Part shown: positions 19,950 through 30,295 of the stretch, piece after piece
Layout: each line of letters begins with the position of its first letter
How positions within the stretch are numbered: position 1 is the stretch's first letter
Source of the DNA: Cudoniella acicularis
Lineage: Eukaryota; Ascomycota; Leotiomycetes; Helotiales; Helotiaceae
Assembly: GCA_013054445.1 (NCBI GenBank)
Contig: JAAMPI010000501.1
Span: forward strand, 1-34,656
DNA: 34,656 nucleotides
Reading direction: 5' to 3'
Translations under genes and position numbers: made by a program
The notes under the pieces: model-generated
Database searches by the model: none
The model's input: only the letters and a program-made list of their open reading frames with translations
What the model was told of the DNA's origin: nothing

Positions 19950-22900
19950 ATGGAGTCTCTTTTTAGCCTTCCGCTGCCCTTCCAGCGGCGGCTGACGAAG
20001 ATGTATACCGACACCAAAAGCTCTTACGATTTCGTCAAAGAGCCCGTTCAGAGCGCCGAAGACCCAGAGCTGCTCTCTCTGCACCGGAAGCTTCGCATTC
20101 AGAAGGATAGGCTGGTCTCTTGGGGGTTGGAATGGTCAGATCCTTCGCAGTCACCTGACATCGATGAATCAATCAACAAGGCTGGCCTAAGTGAGCTTGT
20201 TGGAAGTGTTATGTCAACGATTAAAGAGATTTTGGCTGAGGCGGAACCGTTATGGCAATCTTCGAAGCGGCTATCAGATGAAAAACTCCCATTGCCCGAG
20301 AAGTCGATAGATCGGAAGCAGTCTTTAATTACATGGGACAAGTCGAGGTTCCAGGATCTGGTGCGGGACTTGACAATGTCCATCGATACGCTTTACGACC
20401 TCTCCAGGACGAGGCAATCCGCCCGGAAGGCGTCCCCTGCCAAGCCCGCAGATATCGGGTCCCAAAAGACCTATGCAGCAGAGGAGAGACAATTTGAGTC
20501 TACTCGAATGCAAACTCCACAACAAGTTGACCCCGCATCTCTCACCTGGCCAAGGGATCTCAAAGGAATACAGCCCGGTACGTTACAGCCAGCTAAATCT
20601 CCTAGGCAAATCGTCTTCATGCGGCGGCCATCCTCTCTTCCGGATTCTCGAAAACATGGCCAACAACTTCCTCTTGTCCCGGTTCTGTTGGAGCACGCCC
20701 CCTATGACCCTATTTATTCGGTAACTGGAATAACCCCATCCATGACCCGGTTTGAGAGACTTTTTGCAGCTCTTTCGCAATCATATATTTCTTCTGGAAG
20801 GGCTCTCTCTGGCCTGCTTCATTTGATTGGATATTTCGAAGAGCCTGATCACTCAAGATTCTGCCTTTTGTTTGCTTTACCTACTCATTTTGGACCGGTG
20901 GATATCGAAAGCCCAAGGATGCCATCGATTACCATCTTGTCGGATATGCTGTTCAGTCCTTATGAACCTACTCTTGAGGTCAAGTACAGACTAGCGTACA
21001 ACGTTGCTATCGCCGTCTTTGACTTACACTCCAAGGGAGTAGTGCACGGAAATCTTGTATCTTCGAACATTTTATTTATCGAGCACCAATCTCATTCCAA
21101 GAGTCGCATGGATATGAGCCAAGTCAATATGCGCCAATCATTCCTGGCTTCCTATGACCTCTTTTCTGATAACGCTGCAGATAGCTCCGAAGGAGGCTCA
21201 AGTACCTCAACATCCCTGTATAGACACCCACTGGATCCTCGTATTACCCGATACACGCATCTCACCGCAGAAAGCAAGTCGTTGGATCTTTACAGCTTGG
21301 CGATGCTTCTTTTGGAAATTGGACTTTGGAGTTCCCTTTCGGATATCTTTCCAATGGCATCTGCTGTTCCTGAAAATCCTACAGGTGTTTTTAAACAGCT
21401 TGCGGCAAGATGTGGTAGCCTCTACATGAAAGCTGTTCAAGCTTGTTGGCAAGCTCCTGAAGATGAGCTATCCCAACGAGCTAGAGCTGATGTCATGCAC
21501 CAAAAGCTCTTTTGGAAAGTGTCTAAGGCTTTGAATACTTGCTGTTTGCTTGACGAGAGCTCAGATGAGGATAACGTAGAGAGTGATGACTCCCCACCAA
21601 TCCCCTCAACTCCCTCAAAGACATCACGTTCTGCAACACCAATGCGAAGACAATTGCGAGAACAGAAAAGCCAAGCATTTACGGGTCCCTCTACACCACC
21701 CCTTCTTACTCGTCCAAGCTGGTCCGAAAAACCATCTTATTCGAAACCGTCTCCAGCTCTTCCCGAGAATATAGATTGGTCCGAAAAACCATTAGCAAAG
21801 ACAACTGGTATGTCTAATATGCATATGATCTTGTCTTTCGGAGTCTGACATGTTTAGCTCCACCACAACCGTTACAAAAACCCAAACCCAAACTTCGCAC
21901 ATATCCTGCCATCAGAATCAGTCAAGAGCATCTTGACTTTTGGCACACGGGACTTATGCCCCACATAAACCACGTTCTCCGCGGTTTTTACAGAAAATAT
22001 CCCGAATCGGTGGAAATAAGTCTGGAGAGCATTGGCGAATCTTCCACAACCACTAAGCCTACTATACTCGTTATATGTACAAGCGTTCACAAAGTTCGGA
22101 GTATATTGAAGAAGCACCTCGTGTATGACAAGGCAACATATGGACTCAAGGTTTGCCGAGGGAAGGTTGTTCGCTCACGGAAACAAGGAGCACGGCGTTC
22201 GATGGCCAAAGAATTTGGTGGCGATGTGAAGCCAGCGAACGGAGGCCACCAAGAGCGACCTTCAAATGGTGCCTCCATTGGGGCTTATGTGGGTGAGCGG
22301 CACTTACCTCCTGTATCATTTGGAGGCCTCATAATGGTGGACGATAAACCGTACGGCATGACAGTTCATCACATGCTAGACGACCCTTCAGACGCTGAAG
22401 ATGACGAACCTTCCTCCACAACGCAACCCATCCTCCGCTCGTCCGCTTACGGCTCTGATATCCCAGACCTTACACATTCCGAATCCTCTGTCTATAGCAG
22501 TGGCGACGAGGAATTTATGTACTCCCTCTCAGACTACGACTCGGACTTTACTTCTTCTGAAGTGGCAGACTCGGAATTTGACGAATCCGAATACCAAGAT
22601 GAAGACGAGGAAGAGACAGAGCCAGGAGATATTAAAGGGATTCCTCAAGGATGTGGGGAGGAGTACCTCATCACGCAACCGGCTATTGACGATGTAGACG
22701 AAGACTTTTACCCTAGCGAAGAAACTCGCGACGAAGACCACCTCGACTCTTTCGGGCTAGGAGAAGTCTATGCCTCATCCGGAATTCGACGTCGCACCGA
22801 GGATGGCACAGTTCATGAAATTGACTGGGCTCTTTTCGAGTTCAATTCGGAACGCTGCCCAGATACAAACTACATTCAAGGCTCACGCTACTGTGCGTCA

Positions 22901-23722
22901 CAAAAAGAAGGCGAATATCCCGTGGAAGTAGCACCGAACAAGGACTTGAGCGATCTAGAAGTTCATTGTATGGCGCGCACTTCCGGCCTCCAGCATGGGC
23001 GTATCCTCCCCGGCATGACGATCGTGAAAATCTACGGTCGTCAAACACCATCAAGCTCATACCAAGTCGCAGGTAAGCTTGGCGTACCAGGCGACTCTGG
23101 CGCGTGGGTCGTGGATAACGAGCAGGGACGAGCTTGCGGCCACGTCCTCGCATGGTCCTCTCGAAAGAAAGTTGCTTATATCTGCCCAATGGATATTTTG
23201 CTTAGAGACATTGGCGAGACTTTGAACGCGAGGAGTATTTCCTTGCCTGGGGGCGAAGAACTCTTTTCCTCGTCGAGTATAAATACCTCACGGAACTTGG
23301 AACTGCCAATGCAATCTCCTTCCGTTCTTCTTTCGCACGACGAGGAGCTCTCGAATTTGCTGAGGGACCTAAAGTTACCGCCTACGCCGGACCAGATCGA
23401 TAGCGTGGATCCCAAATCATTCATGATTGATAACCGTGATGTCAATCACAACGAAACGGACGGGGGTAAAGGCTTTTATGCTCCAACGATTATGCTTGTG
23501 AGCAAAGGGAATGAGAGTGATGGGTTGCAGAGGGATGGATCGAGAGGTGGTGGTCTCGGGAGCCTGGGTGGAAGTTATGGAGGGATGAACATGGGAAGGG
23601 CATCATTGCCAGAGAGCTTGAGAGTTGGTGTAGCGAAAGATGTTGGGCTTGGGAGGAGCAAGAGTGGGAGGGAGATGAAGGGATTAGGCTTGGGCGATGA
23701 GGGTGTAGCTTCTGGAGGTTGA
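19950..23722 (+). CDS. Helical-domain / pseudokinase / trypsin-like protease fusion protein
   Basis: Two exons (19950-21807, 21858-23722) joined by a 50-bp intron, 1240 residues. Residues 1 to about 150 are helical, with [12 protein letters not shown] and [20 protein letters not shown] resembling the N-terminus of fungal HeLo/HET-S-type proteins (tentative). Residues about 250-530 are kinase-like: [20 protein letters not shown], then HGNL (366-369) where active kinases have HRD, NILF, YRHP (424-427) and [15 protein letters not shown] (446-460). With HGN for HRD and no clear P-loop, it should be a pseudokinase. After a Ser/Pro linker, about 760-1090 looks like a chymotrypsin-fold protease: YGMTVHHM (His 790/791), EIDWALFEF (Asp 942), GDSGAWVV (Ser 1033). 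A very acidic Ser/Asp/Glu insert lies between His and Asp. The Gly-rich tail is low complexity. Possible role: an immune or cell-death effector, by analogy with helical-bundle/pseudokinase proteins; this is inference. Confidence 0.8.
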
Positions 23723-24210
23723 TTGATGACTTTAAAGAAGATACGATTTCACGAGGGCTATGAAATTGCATTGGGTATACCTCAGCAGGATGGTTTTTGG
23801 ATATATATTGTTTATAAGGGAAATGGGATGGATTTCGGTAGATTGGGAGGGGGAATTTGAAGCTCGGGACCAGTAAACACTATTTACTAACAAGCAATAT
23901 TATTTACCAATTATTTATTGTATAATGTCCATTGTGCACATCTGGCTCTTCCGTAAGCATGTTAGTTGCTCAAGAGTGATATTTGGACACTGCCGGAATA
24001 TATCTTGATATCTTTGAGTGGATGAAGGCTTTTTCTATCTTGAACCTCTTCAATACAGAACAAAATCTTCAATACAGAACAAAAGCTACTGAAGTAGCTT
24101 CCTCATCTGATCCCGATCAAAACGCCACCAAATCTTTTTACCATGCCCAGTCTTTCCATCCGACCAACCCAATGCAATCACTAGATGGGGGTATTAGGCG
24201 CTTCATTTGC
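23723..24210. other. Convergent 3' flanks of fusion-protein and ArgRS genes
   Basis: No gene. AT-rich with short TTTAC/TATTTAC runs near 23880-23915 and a tandem 19-bp duplication at 24048-24085. Confidence 0.55.
24048..24085. repeat. Tandem 19-bp duplication
   Basis: The unit CTTCAATACAGAACAAAA plus one variable base (T, then G) occurs twice with no gap. It lies in the 3' flank shared by two convergent genes. Confidence 0.9.
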
Positions 24211-26441
24211 TTACATTCTGCATTCAAGTTAGTATAAGAAGTAAAAAGGTGGTGGAAAAGGATCAAGTCATACCGTTCAACAGGTGACAATCCAAGCAAA
24301 CGCATTCCATTATTCAAGACCACCCTCGCCGCATCATACAACGCCATTCGCGCCTTCATCAATTCCTTCTCGCTGCCAACAATTCTCAAGTGATCATAAC
24401 TCGAGCTTAATGTGTGCGTCATCTTGAATAGGTACGTCAGCACCGTTGCCGGTTCTAGGGTCTTGAGCGTGTTTTGGACCACGTCGGGGTATTGGGAGAC
24501 GACACGGATGAGGTTGAGGGCGTGGGGCTCGGTTAGGAGGCTGAGATTTGCAGTAGCGATTTCATCCTCACTAAGAGCGGCCCGCCGAGTGATGGAGCAA
24601 AGTCGTGCATGAGCGTATTGGAGGTAAGGTCCTGTGTCGCCCTCGAAAGAGGTCATTGCATCCATGTTGAAATCATAATTGTTGATTCTGTTAGCAGGGT
24701 TAATAAAGGTTATACCGAGGAGAAGAAGGTGACTTGCCGCTTTCCGCTCATGTCTTGTACCATAACACTGCTAATACCTAATATATCGGCAGTGGCAAGG
24801 GGATTTTCGACTTGTTCGTATTTCGACTGGTTCTTTTGCATCACTTCATGCATCTTCTCTCCCACGTCTCGCAAAATGTCATCCAAGAACTTGACTGTTC
24901 CTTTTCGGGTGCTCATTCCCAACACTAGACCGAAGTTAATATGCTGGATTTTCTTTGCCAACTCCTTGTATCCCATCAAGTCAATGATCTTGAATAATTG
25001 CTTGAGATGCAGATCTTGTTGTGATGCCACAACGTAGATCATGTTATCGAACTTGTACTTTTCCTCCCGCTGCAGCATTTCACTAATGTCTCGGGTAAGA
25101 TAAAGCGCTGTTCCATCCTTTTTTTTGATAAGTGGTCTCTCGAGACTTTTCCCAGCTTTTCCTTCAACGTGCTTCGTGAAGTCAACGATTACTGCACCTT
25201 CTGACACCTCAGAAATCCCCATGTCCTCCATCTTTTTCGCGGCAGCGTCCATATTTTCTTGCTTTACTTGACTTTCTCCAGAATAGTCGTCGAAGTGAAT
25301 GTTCAATCGAGCATAGGTCTCCTTGTATCGCTTAATGCTAAGCTCTCTGAAATGCGCCCATTGTGCAATCGCTTTCGAGTCATTATCAGTCATCGCCTTG
25401 AAATACCGACGAGCTTGCTCATCGAGTCCTTCATTCTTGATCTGGGTTGCATCTTGGCCAGCCTCCTCTAACGCCTTAATCTCATCCTTTTCTTTTGTCA
25501 GGTCCTTGTTGATCTTAACGTAAATTTCATATAAATGGTTAATAGGATCTGCCAGAAGTGCTTCCTCACTTCCATATTTTTCAAATCCAAGGGCTAGCAA
25601 ACCGTATTGTTTACCCCAATCACCAAGATAATTAATCCTGATAACATCCCATCCAGACCCTTCATAGAGATTTGACAAGAAACCGCCAATAATCGTACTT
25701 CGAAGGTGGCCAGCATGGAAAGGTTTGGCGATATTCGGCGAGGAGAACTCGACAATTATTCGTTTGCATCCTTTTGAAGGGTCTTCGGGGTCCTTGAGAC
25801 CAAGGATTTTATTTTGCCCGAAGGTTTTGCCTCGTTTGAGGATCGAGGGTATAAGGAGTTCTGCGAGCTTGTCGACTTTGAAAAAGAATTGAAGGAATGT
25901 GCCGTTGACGGTGGGTTTGTATACCAGAGGTGACTCAGGGAACTGGATAAGGAAAAGTTAGCACAGCTTCAGCAAGAACATTACAGGGAGCAAAAACCTT
26001 GGCCACCCATTCCGCAGCCAGCTCATTGGGCTTCTTTCCTTTGATTCGCAAAGCGGGGACAGGAAGGACCAAATCTCCCTTCTCCAATGTTTGTGTCCAT
26101 TGCAGCGCGGGGTAGATGATTTTCGCATCCACCCCGGTCACTTCTGCCAAAATCGACGTGAGATGTGCTCGATAGATGTCGACCGTATTGGCTTCGGGAT
26201 AGCAGTTTGGGTACTGGGGAAGAGGTGCCGTCAGACTCAGCGACGTGAGCTTCTCGGCAAGAGACGACGTCACAGCCGCCATGGTGTTCTGGATTTGCAG
26301 TGCGCGTATGGAGGTCCACACTGAAGCGCAATGGGGATGGCGAAGGCGATGCTGAAGGGGTCTTTTCAATTGGGGAGCTGGGAGTTGCGTGCGGAAAGCG
26401 TGTCGTGATACTCGTGTGAAGGAAGAAGAAAAAGAATTCAT
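24211..26441 (-). CDS. Arginyl-tRNA synthetase, probably dual-targeted
   Basis: Four exons (26441-25998, 25942-24738, 24687-24274, 24217-24211) give 689 residues. Class I signatures: the HIGH box as HAGH (224-227, in KPFHAGHLRST), GDWGKQYGLLALG, LYLTRDI, and the KMSK loop as MSTRKG (491 on). Then come INNYDFNMDAM, SFEGDTGPYLQYAHARL and the anticodon-binding C-terminus ending PVERM. From the ATG at 26441 the first 53 residues contain Arg, Ser and His but no Asp or Glu, a mitochondrial presequence. A second ATG (26282) in a CCGCC context begins MAAVTSSLAEKL, the usual cytosolic start, giving 636 residues. Splicing is odd: intron 1 has a GTTTTT donor, intron 2 a GCAAGT donor (GC-AG type), and intron 3 leaves a last coding exon of 7 nt (A-ATG-TAA). 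Confidence 0.93.
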
Positions 26442-27000
26442 CAATCATGTAGTGGGCCGAAGAGGCTGCACAGGAGGGGACCAAAGTATGTGACTCAAAG
26501 CGGACTCATTGGGCTGCACTCATGCAGGCCTGACAACCAAAAGTCCCGATCTTCAGCCTTGCCCTATGATTACGTGTATGTGGCCCCGTGACTCGCTCGG
26601 CTTTTGAGGTTGATATTGTCCGATCTAAAAGCTCGTTTCAACTTTGTGTCACCTTTTCCCCTTCTTCCACACGCCAAGCATGCTTGTATGGCTTGAAGCG
26701 ACTCAATAAAGACGACCAGTCTGCTCAATTAACTACTTGCTATTTGTCCCAACAGACGATCCCATGAAAACCCAGTTTTTTTGTCCCAGAGTCTGGCCGA
26801 GTATGAAATTTTCCTTCGTGCGCCATTGCTAGTGTCTTGGTTCCTGGTGACCCTCGTGTGCTCTTGTTAACAGAAAAGTAGAAACGTCCAAGCAAAAAAA
26901 TATCAAGCCACTACACATGTTCAGAGCTCCCAAGAAAGTCTCCTGTCCGCCATTCCCGACAGCATCCATCACCTTCCCCAGGTACCTCTTCGAATAATGT
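26442..27000. other. ArgRS upstream region and 3' flank of velvet gene
   Basis: No gene. An ATG at 26448-26446, 7 nt upstream of the long-form ArgRS start and in another frame, opens an overlapping frame that could act as an upstream ORF. The left half is the velvet gene's 3' flank; a TTG-started frame at 26829-27035 there is not supported. Confidence 0.45.
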
Positions 27001-27685
27001 TTAGGCAGGGCCTGTGGGGACATACTGTCCATCATCCCTCAATACACGCATGAAAGCGCGCTCGTATGCATCTATGAAAGATCAGCCTTGTCCCAAGACT
27101 TCAGGGCATGACACTAACTCGGTCGAGCACGACTAGCCCCTTCTTCAACCACGATGGAGTGACTGTCGACATACTCACTCACCCTCACAATGCCGTCGGG
27201 GGCCGAATCACAAGAATAATCCATCTCCATCAAGCTGATCCGGATGCGGTACCGACCAGGCTCATGGATGACGAGATCAGGAAAGTAAAAATACGCTCTA
27301 TCTATGGAGCCACTGCTGCTCGAACCAGAGCTACCATTCTCAGTCAATGGATGAGCCGAATCGGCCACTCGTCCACTAAGCTGACCATATAGGGTCTCCC
27401 CTGAGTCTCGCTGGATGAGGGTTGCTACGGCCCATACACGAGCGAGCCCTTCGAAGATATTGGTGTCGCTACTCAACCTTGCAGCTGGTGGTGGATACAA
27501 TGCTACCCCTGGCCTGGCTCGTGGTGGTGGTTGGATAGCAAGTCCGAGCATCTTGTTATAGTATAAGAGGATGTCTTCTGTTCACGGATTCCAATTTCTG
27601 TTAATCATCAGCGTCTCTTCGATCATTTCGTCAGAACAACTTACCAGTTCTTAGTTGCGTTCCTCCGCATGCCACCACTATCTTT
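27001..27685 (-). CDS. Velvet-domain regulatory protein, divergent, N-terminus unresolved
   Basis: Confident exons are 27577-27119 and 27071-27001 (47-bp intron, GTTAGT...TAG). A preceding 41-nt exon (27685-27645) is plausible. The core motif AYFYFPDLVIHEPGRYRIRI followed by SLMEM is the velvet signature (x-F-x-F-x-DL-x-V-x-x-EG-x-Y/F-R-L-x-F-x-L). It is preceded by FEGLARVWAVATL and followed by YVDSHSIVVEEGA. After the last splice comes NAYERAFMRVLRDDGQYVP and a stop. Velvet proteins are fungal NF-kB-like DNA-binding regulators of development and secondary metabolism that act in the nucleus as dimers. The usual N-terminal half (QQP...ARACG...RRPxxPPP) was not found. The 41-nt exon (KIVVACGGTQLRT) may stand where PPPIVxL is expected. 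The first exon(s) lie right of 27686 and I could not place a start codon, so the gene may be truncated or strongly diverged. Confidence 0.72.
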
Positions 27686-29842
27686 CTTGTGATGGAGGTC
27701 AGTCAACATTCACATGCTTTCTGATCATGTCCATCGGCCTAATATCCCAGAAGTATCCAGGGGAACACTTACCGAGATTTGATTTTAACAAAGCCTATTG
27801 CTTCTATAGCCTTGGTTTAAGTCCAGTGTAATAACATAAGACTCTTTTCTGTCTGCGCTTGAAGAGTTGGTCTTTGCTGATAGCACCGTTGCCAAAGGTC
27901 TCAGCGGATCCTTTGCCAGCTTTATATCAATCATTCCCTTTGATCGACGGTAAGGCAACAGAGGATTCCGAAATCGAGTGCATAAGCAAGACCTTAGTGG
28001 CACCGCTCTAGCAACGAGCCGGAAGAAAATTGTGTTCTGCTCTGCAATATTTCCGTGGGACGTGAGAAGCTCTCTCGAGCAAAGAAACATGATCGGCAGA
28101 TGATTTGAGCCTCTTTTGGTCTAATGGATACTCGACTTGGAGGCTGCAACCAGCGCACCTCCGGTGCTTTTTTATACGGAGCATTCCTTAACTCACGAGA
28201 GAGGAGGTCCCCCGAGTGGTACATTGCAAGCCAAAGAAAAGCAGGGAAAGAATAGTTTCAGCCGCGAACCCTCATTCATCCAATACTGCAGGCTACTGCC
28301 AATCATGATTTGAGACGGCTGCTCGAACCTTTGTAAAAGGCGTTGTTCACAGGGCTCAATACCCTTGAGGCCCATGAGACAAAGCGGTATCTAATGTAAG
28401 CATGTCGACTCTTCAACCTTATCATGACTTCCATAAAAGTCAGAAGCTAGGAAGTAGCTTCTGTTGACAAGCAGGGCGCTGGTTTAGAAGTTGGTGTGGC
28501 TGCCGCGACGGGCCTGGTTCCCCGTTTCCACCACCCAAGGTTGCGGTACCGCGCCTAGAACCTCATCCATGCGAAGCTCCGTTCGGGATCGACGAAGCTC
28601 ACAGGATTTATTCGGAAGGTGGTAGAGGTCTAAGTTGAGTTATTGATGATTGGTTGGCCACACGCGGTTTCAAAGAATGGCAAAGCTAACCAGCGCGTGC
28701 GCCTGCACCATCTAGATTAAATGGTAACACAACGTTGGTGGGGCTCCGGGCTGCGCTGGGAGCGTTGTACGGTCAGTCGGTTCACATCCTTTCCTTTTCT
28801 TTTTCTTTCAGAGGCTGCCGAAAGCGAGGGCAGAGGTGGTGGCCGACCGGCATGAGCCGAATTTTGGGGCCTTTCCGAAACAATACTGTACCGACGGCCT
28901 TTATCTCGGATGCCTCAGTAAGATCACCTACCGTAAAAGGAAAATGCATTCAAACTGTGCGCAACCTAGAAGAGCATTGTAGTTTTGATATTGTGACGCC
29001 CTCTCCTAATTACTACTAAGATTCATACGCTAACAACTAGAACACGGGATTTTGTTCTAGGGGACTAGGACCAGATGAGGACGACAGAAGCCTGATCGCC
29101 TTTCGTTTTCGTTTTCGAACGTACTCTACCTAGAACATCGAATTCACAAAGGATCAAAATTTGAAGGATATTGTCCAAGAATCGCGGCATGATCGGAGTC
29201 AAAGGAAAGAACAGGCTGGTCGATGTCCACAGCCCCCTCGTCTGTCCTTCAACGATATGGGACGTGCCTACCACAATGCTAGGAGTAACTTCCATATCAA
29301 TTGCATGGGGAATAACTAGTATGAAATTGAAATTGCATTCGAGCTCTGAAGCATTCATTTTTAGAAAGTCCAAGTCGATTTTTTCAACAAACTGATGTAT
29401 TTGGGTAAGTACCTATGCATGCATTACTACATCACGATTGTACCTTCCCCGACCTCGAAGTCGGATCGCTCTTGCCAATCAAGGCCACGGATATCCACAT
29501 CTTTTTCTTAGGAACATATCTTCGTGCCGTCAACAATACATTCTTCCGAGTATCTTTCTCTACCGCTGTAAACCTATCCTTCTATTCCGATTACCTATAG
29601 CGCACCTACACTTCAATTCTCTCAATACGTTCCTCAGAAAACACCACATCTTCAATTACCAAAATTCTTACGCTTCCTAGAGTGCCGTCTTCGGTCATCC
29701 GATCCTCCCTTCTCTGCCCGCCCGTCTCACTGCTGCAGTACTACATTCAAGCCAATGGTGTTCTGGGGGACATGAGGCATGAGAACTAGTGGAAGATAAG
29801 GTATGATACTAGTGTATTATTATCTTTTTGATTCAAGCCCTA
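27686..29842. other. Gene-poor 2.2 kb, probably including 5' exons of the velvet gene
   Basis: A good donor (GTAAGT read on minus from 27772) suggests an upstream velvet exon ending at 27773. Its frame (AIGFVKIKSR) is closed by TAA a little further up, so the structure is uncertain. Other minus ORFs (28224-27994, 28375-28193) and plus ORFs show no motif. A double hairpin with T6 lies at 28108-28173. Confidence 0.4.
28108..28173 (+). other. Two hairpins followed by T6, possible Pol III-type transcript end
   Basis: AGCCTC (28108-28113) pairs with GAGGCT (28140-28145). Then GCACC-TCC-GGTGC (28155-28167) forms a perfect 5-bp stem with a 3-nt loop, and six T follow immediately. TGGTCTAATGG, resembling a tRNA A-box, sits in the first loop (28117-28127). 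No B-box was found, so this is not a tRNA. It could be a small RNA, or chance. Confidence 0.25.
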
Positions 29843-30088
29843 ATGATCAGTAATCAGATTCTTCAGCTGCGTTCTGCATTGCACAACAAGTGTTCAAGGC
29901 GGACGATGGCTCTCACCATTAGCCAAAACCTTGTTTTCATCCTATTAGCGTGTACCACTAGCTTGTGTCTCGTTGTGATTATGGTCTACATGGCGTTCTT
30001 GTTCTCTCACCGACGACGTATGAGAAGAATTGACTCTCCAAAACTTAGTCGTGATGCTCACCCACACGCCTGGCGAACTCGGATTTGA
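29843..30088 (+). CDS. Possible small single-pass membrane protein
   Basis: An ATG ORF of 81 codons. About 20 N-terminal polar residues lead to a clear hydrophobic helix (NLVFILLACTTSLCLVVIMV, then YMAFLF) followed by a strongly basic stretch (SHRRRMRRIDSPK), which would place the C-terminus in the cytosol by the positive-inside rule. After the TGA (30086-30088) the same frame stays open to 30295 and reads protein-like (MGFRLQAVSEARQVVNGQFV; MERLEQIARNSRRHIQTK). The gene may therefore once have been longer, or an intron may remove the stop; no intron with matching phases was found. Family not recognised. Confidence 0.3.
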   Translation: MISNQILQLRSALHNKCSRRTMALTISQNLVFILLACTTSLCLVVIMVYMAFLFSHRRRMRRIDSPKLSRDAHPHAWRTRI

Positions 30089-30295
30089 AAAAACTACTGT
30101 CTCGGTTTCCCTATCCGGAGTTGTACCTGCGGGAAGACCATGGGCTTTAGACTCCAGGCCGTTTCCGAAGCTCGGCAGGTTGTCAACGGTCAATTTGTGC
30201 ATTTTAGAGAATCTGTAGGGATGGAACGACTCGAGCAGATCGCCCGAAATTCGCGGAGGCACATTCAAACCAAACTGGGGAAGCCGCGGCTGTAA

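Noticed and set aside
28101..28170. tRNA candidate because of an A-box-like sequence
   Set aside because: No B-box (GGTTCRANNCC), no 7-bp acceptor stem and no anticodon arm of the right geometry.
29945..30268. 107-codon minus-strand frame opposite the membrane ORF
   Set aside because: No motif and no splice support; the plus strand at least has a clear transmembrane helix with a basic flank.
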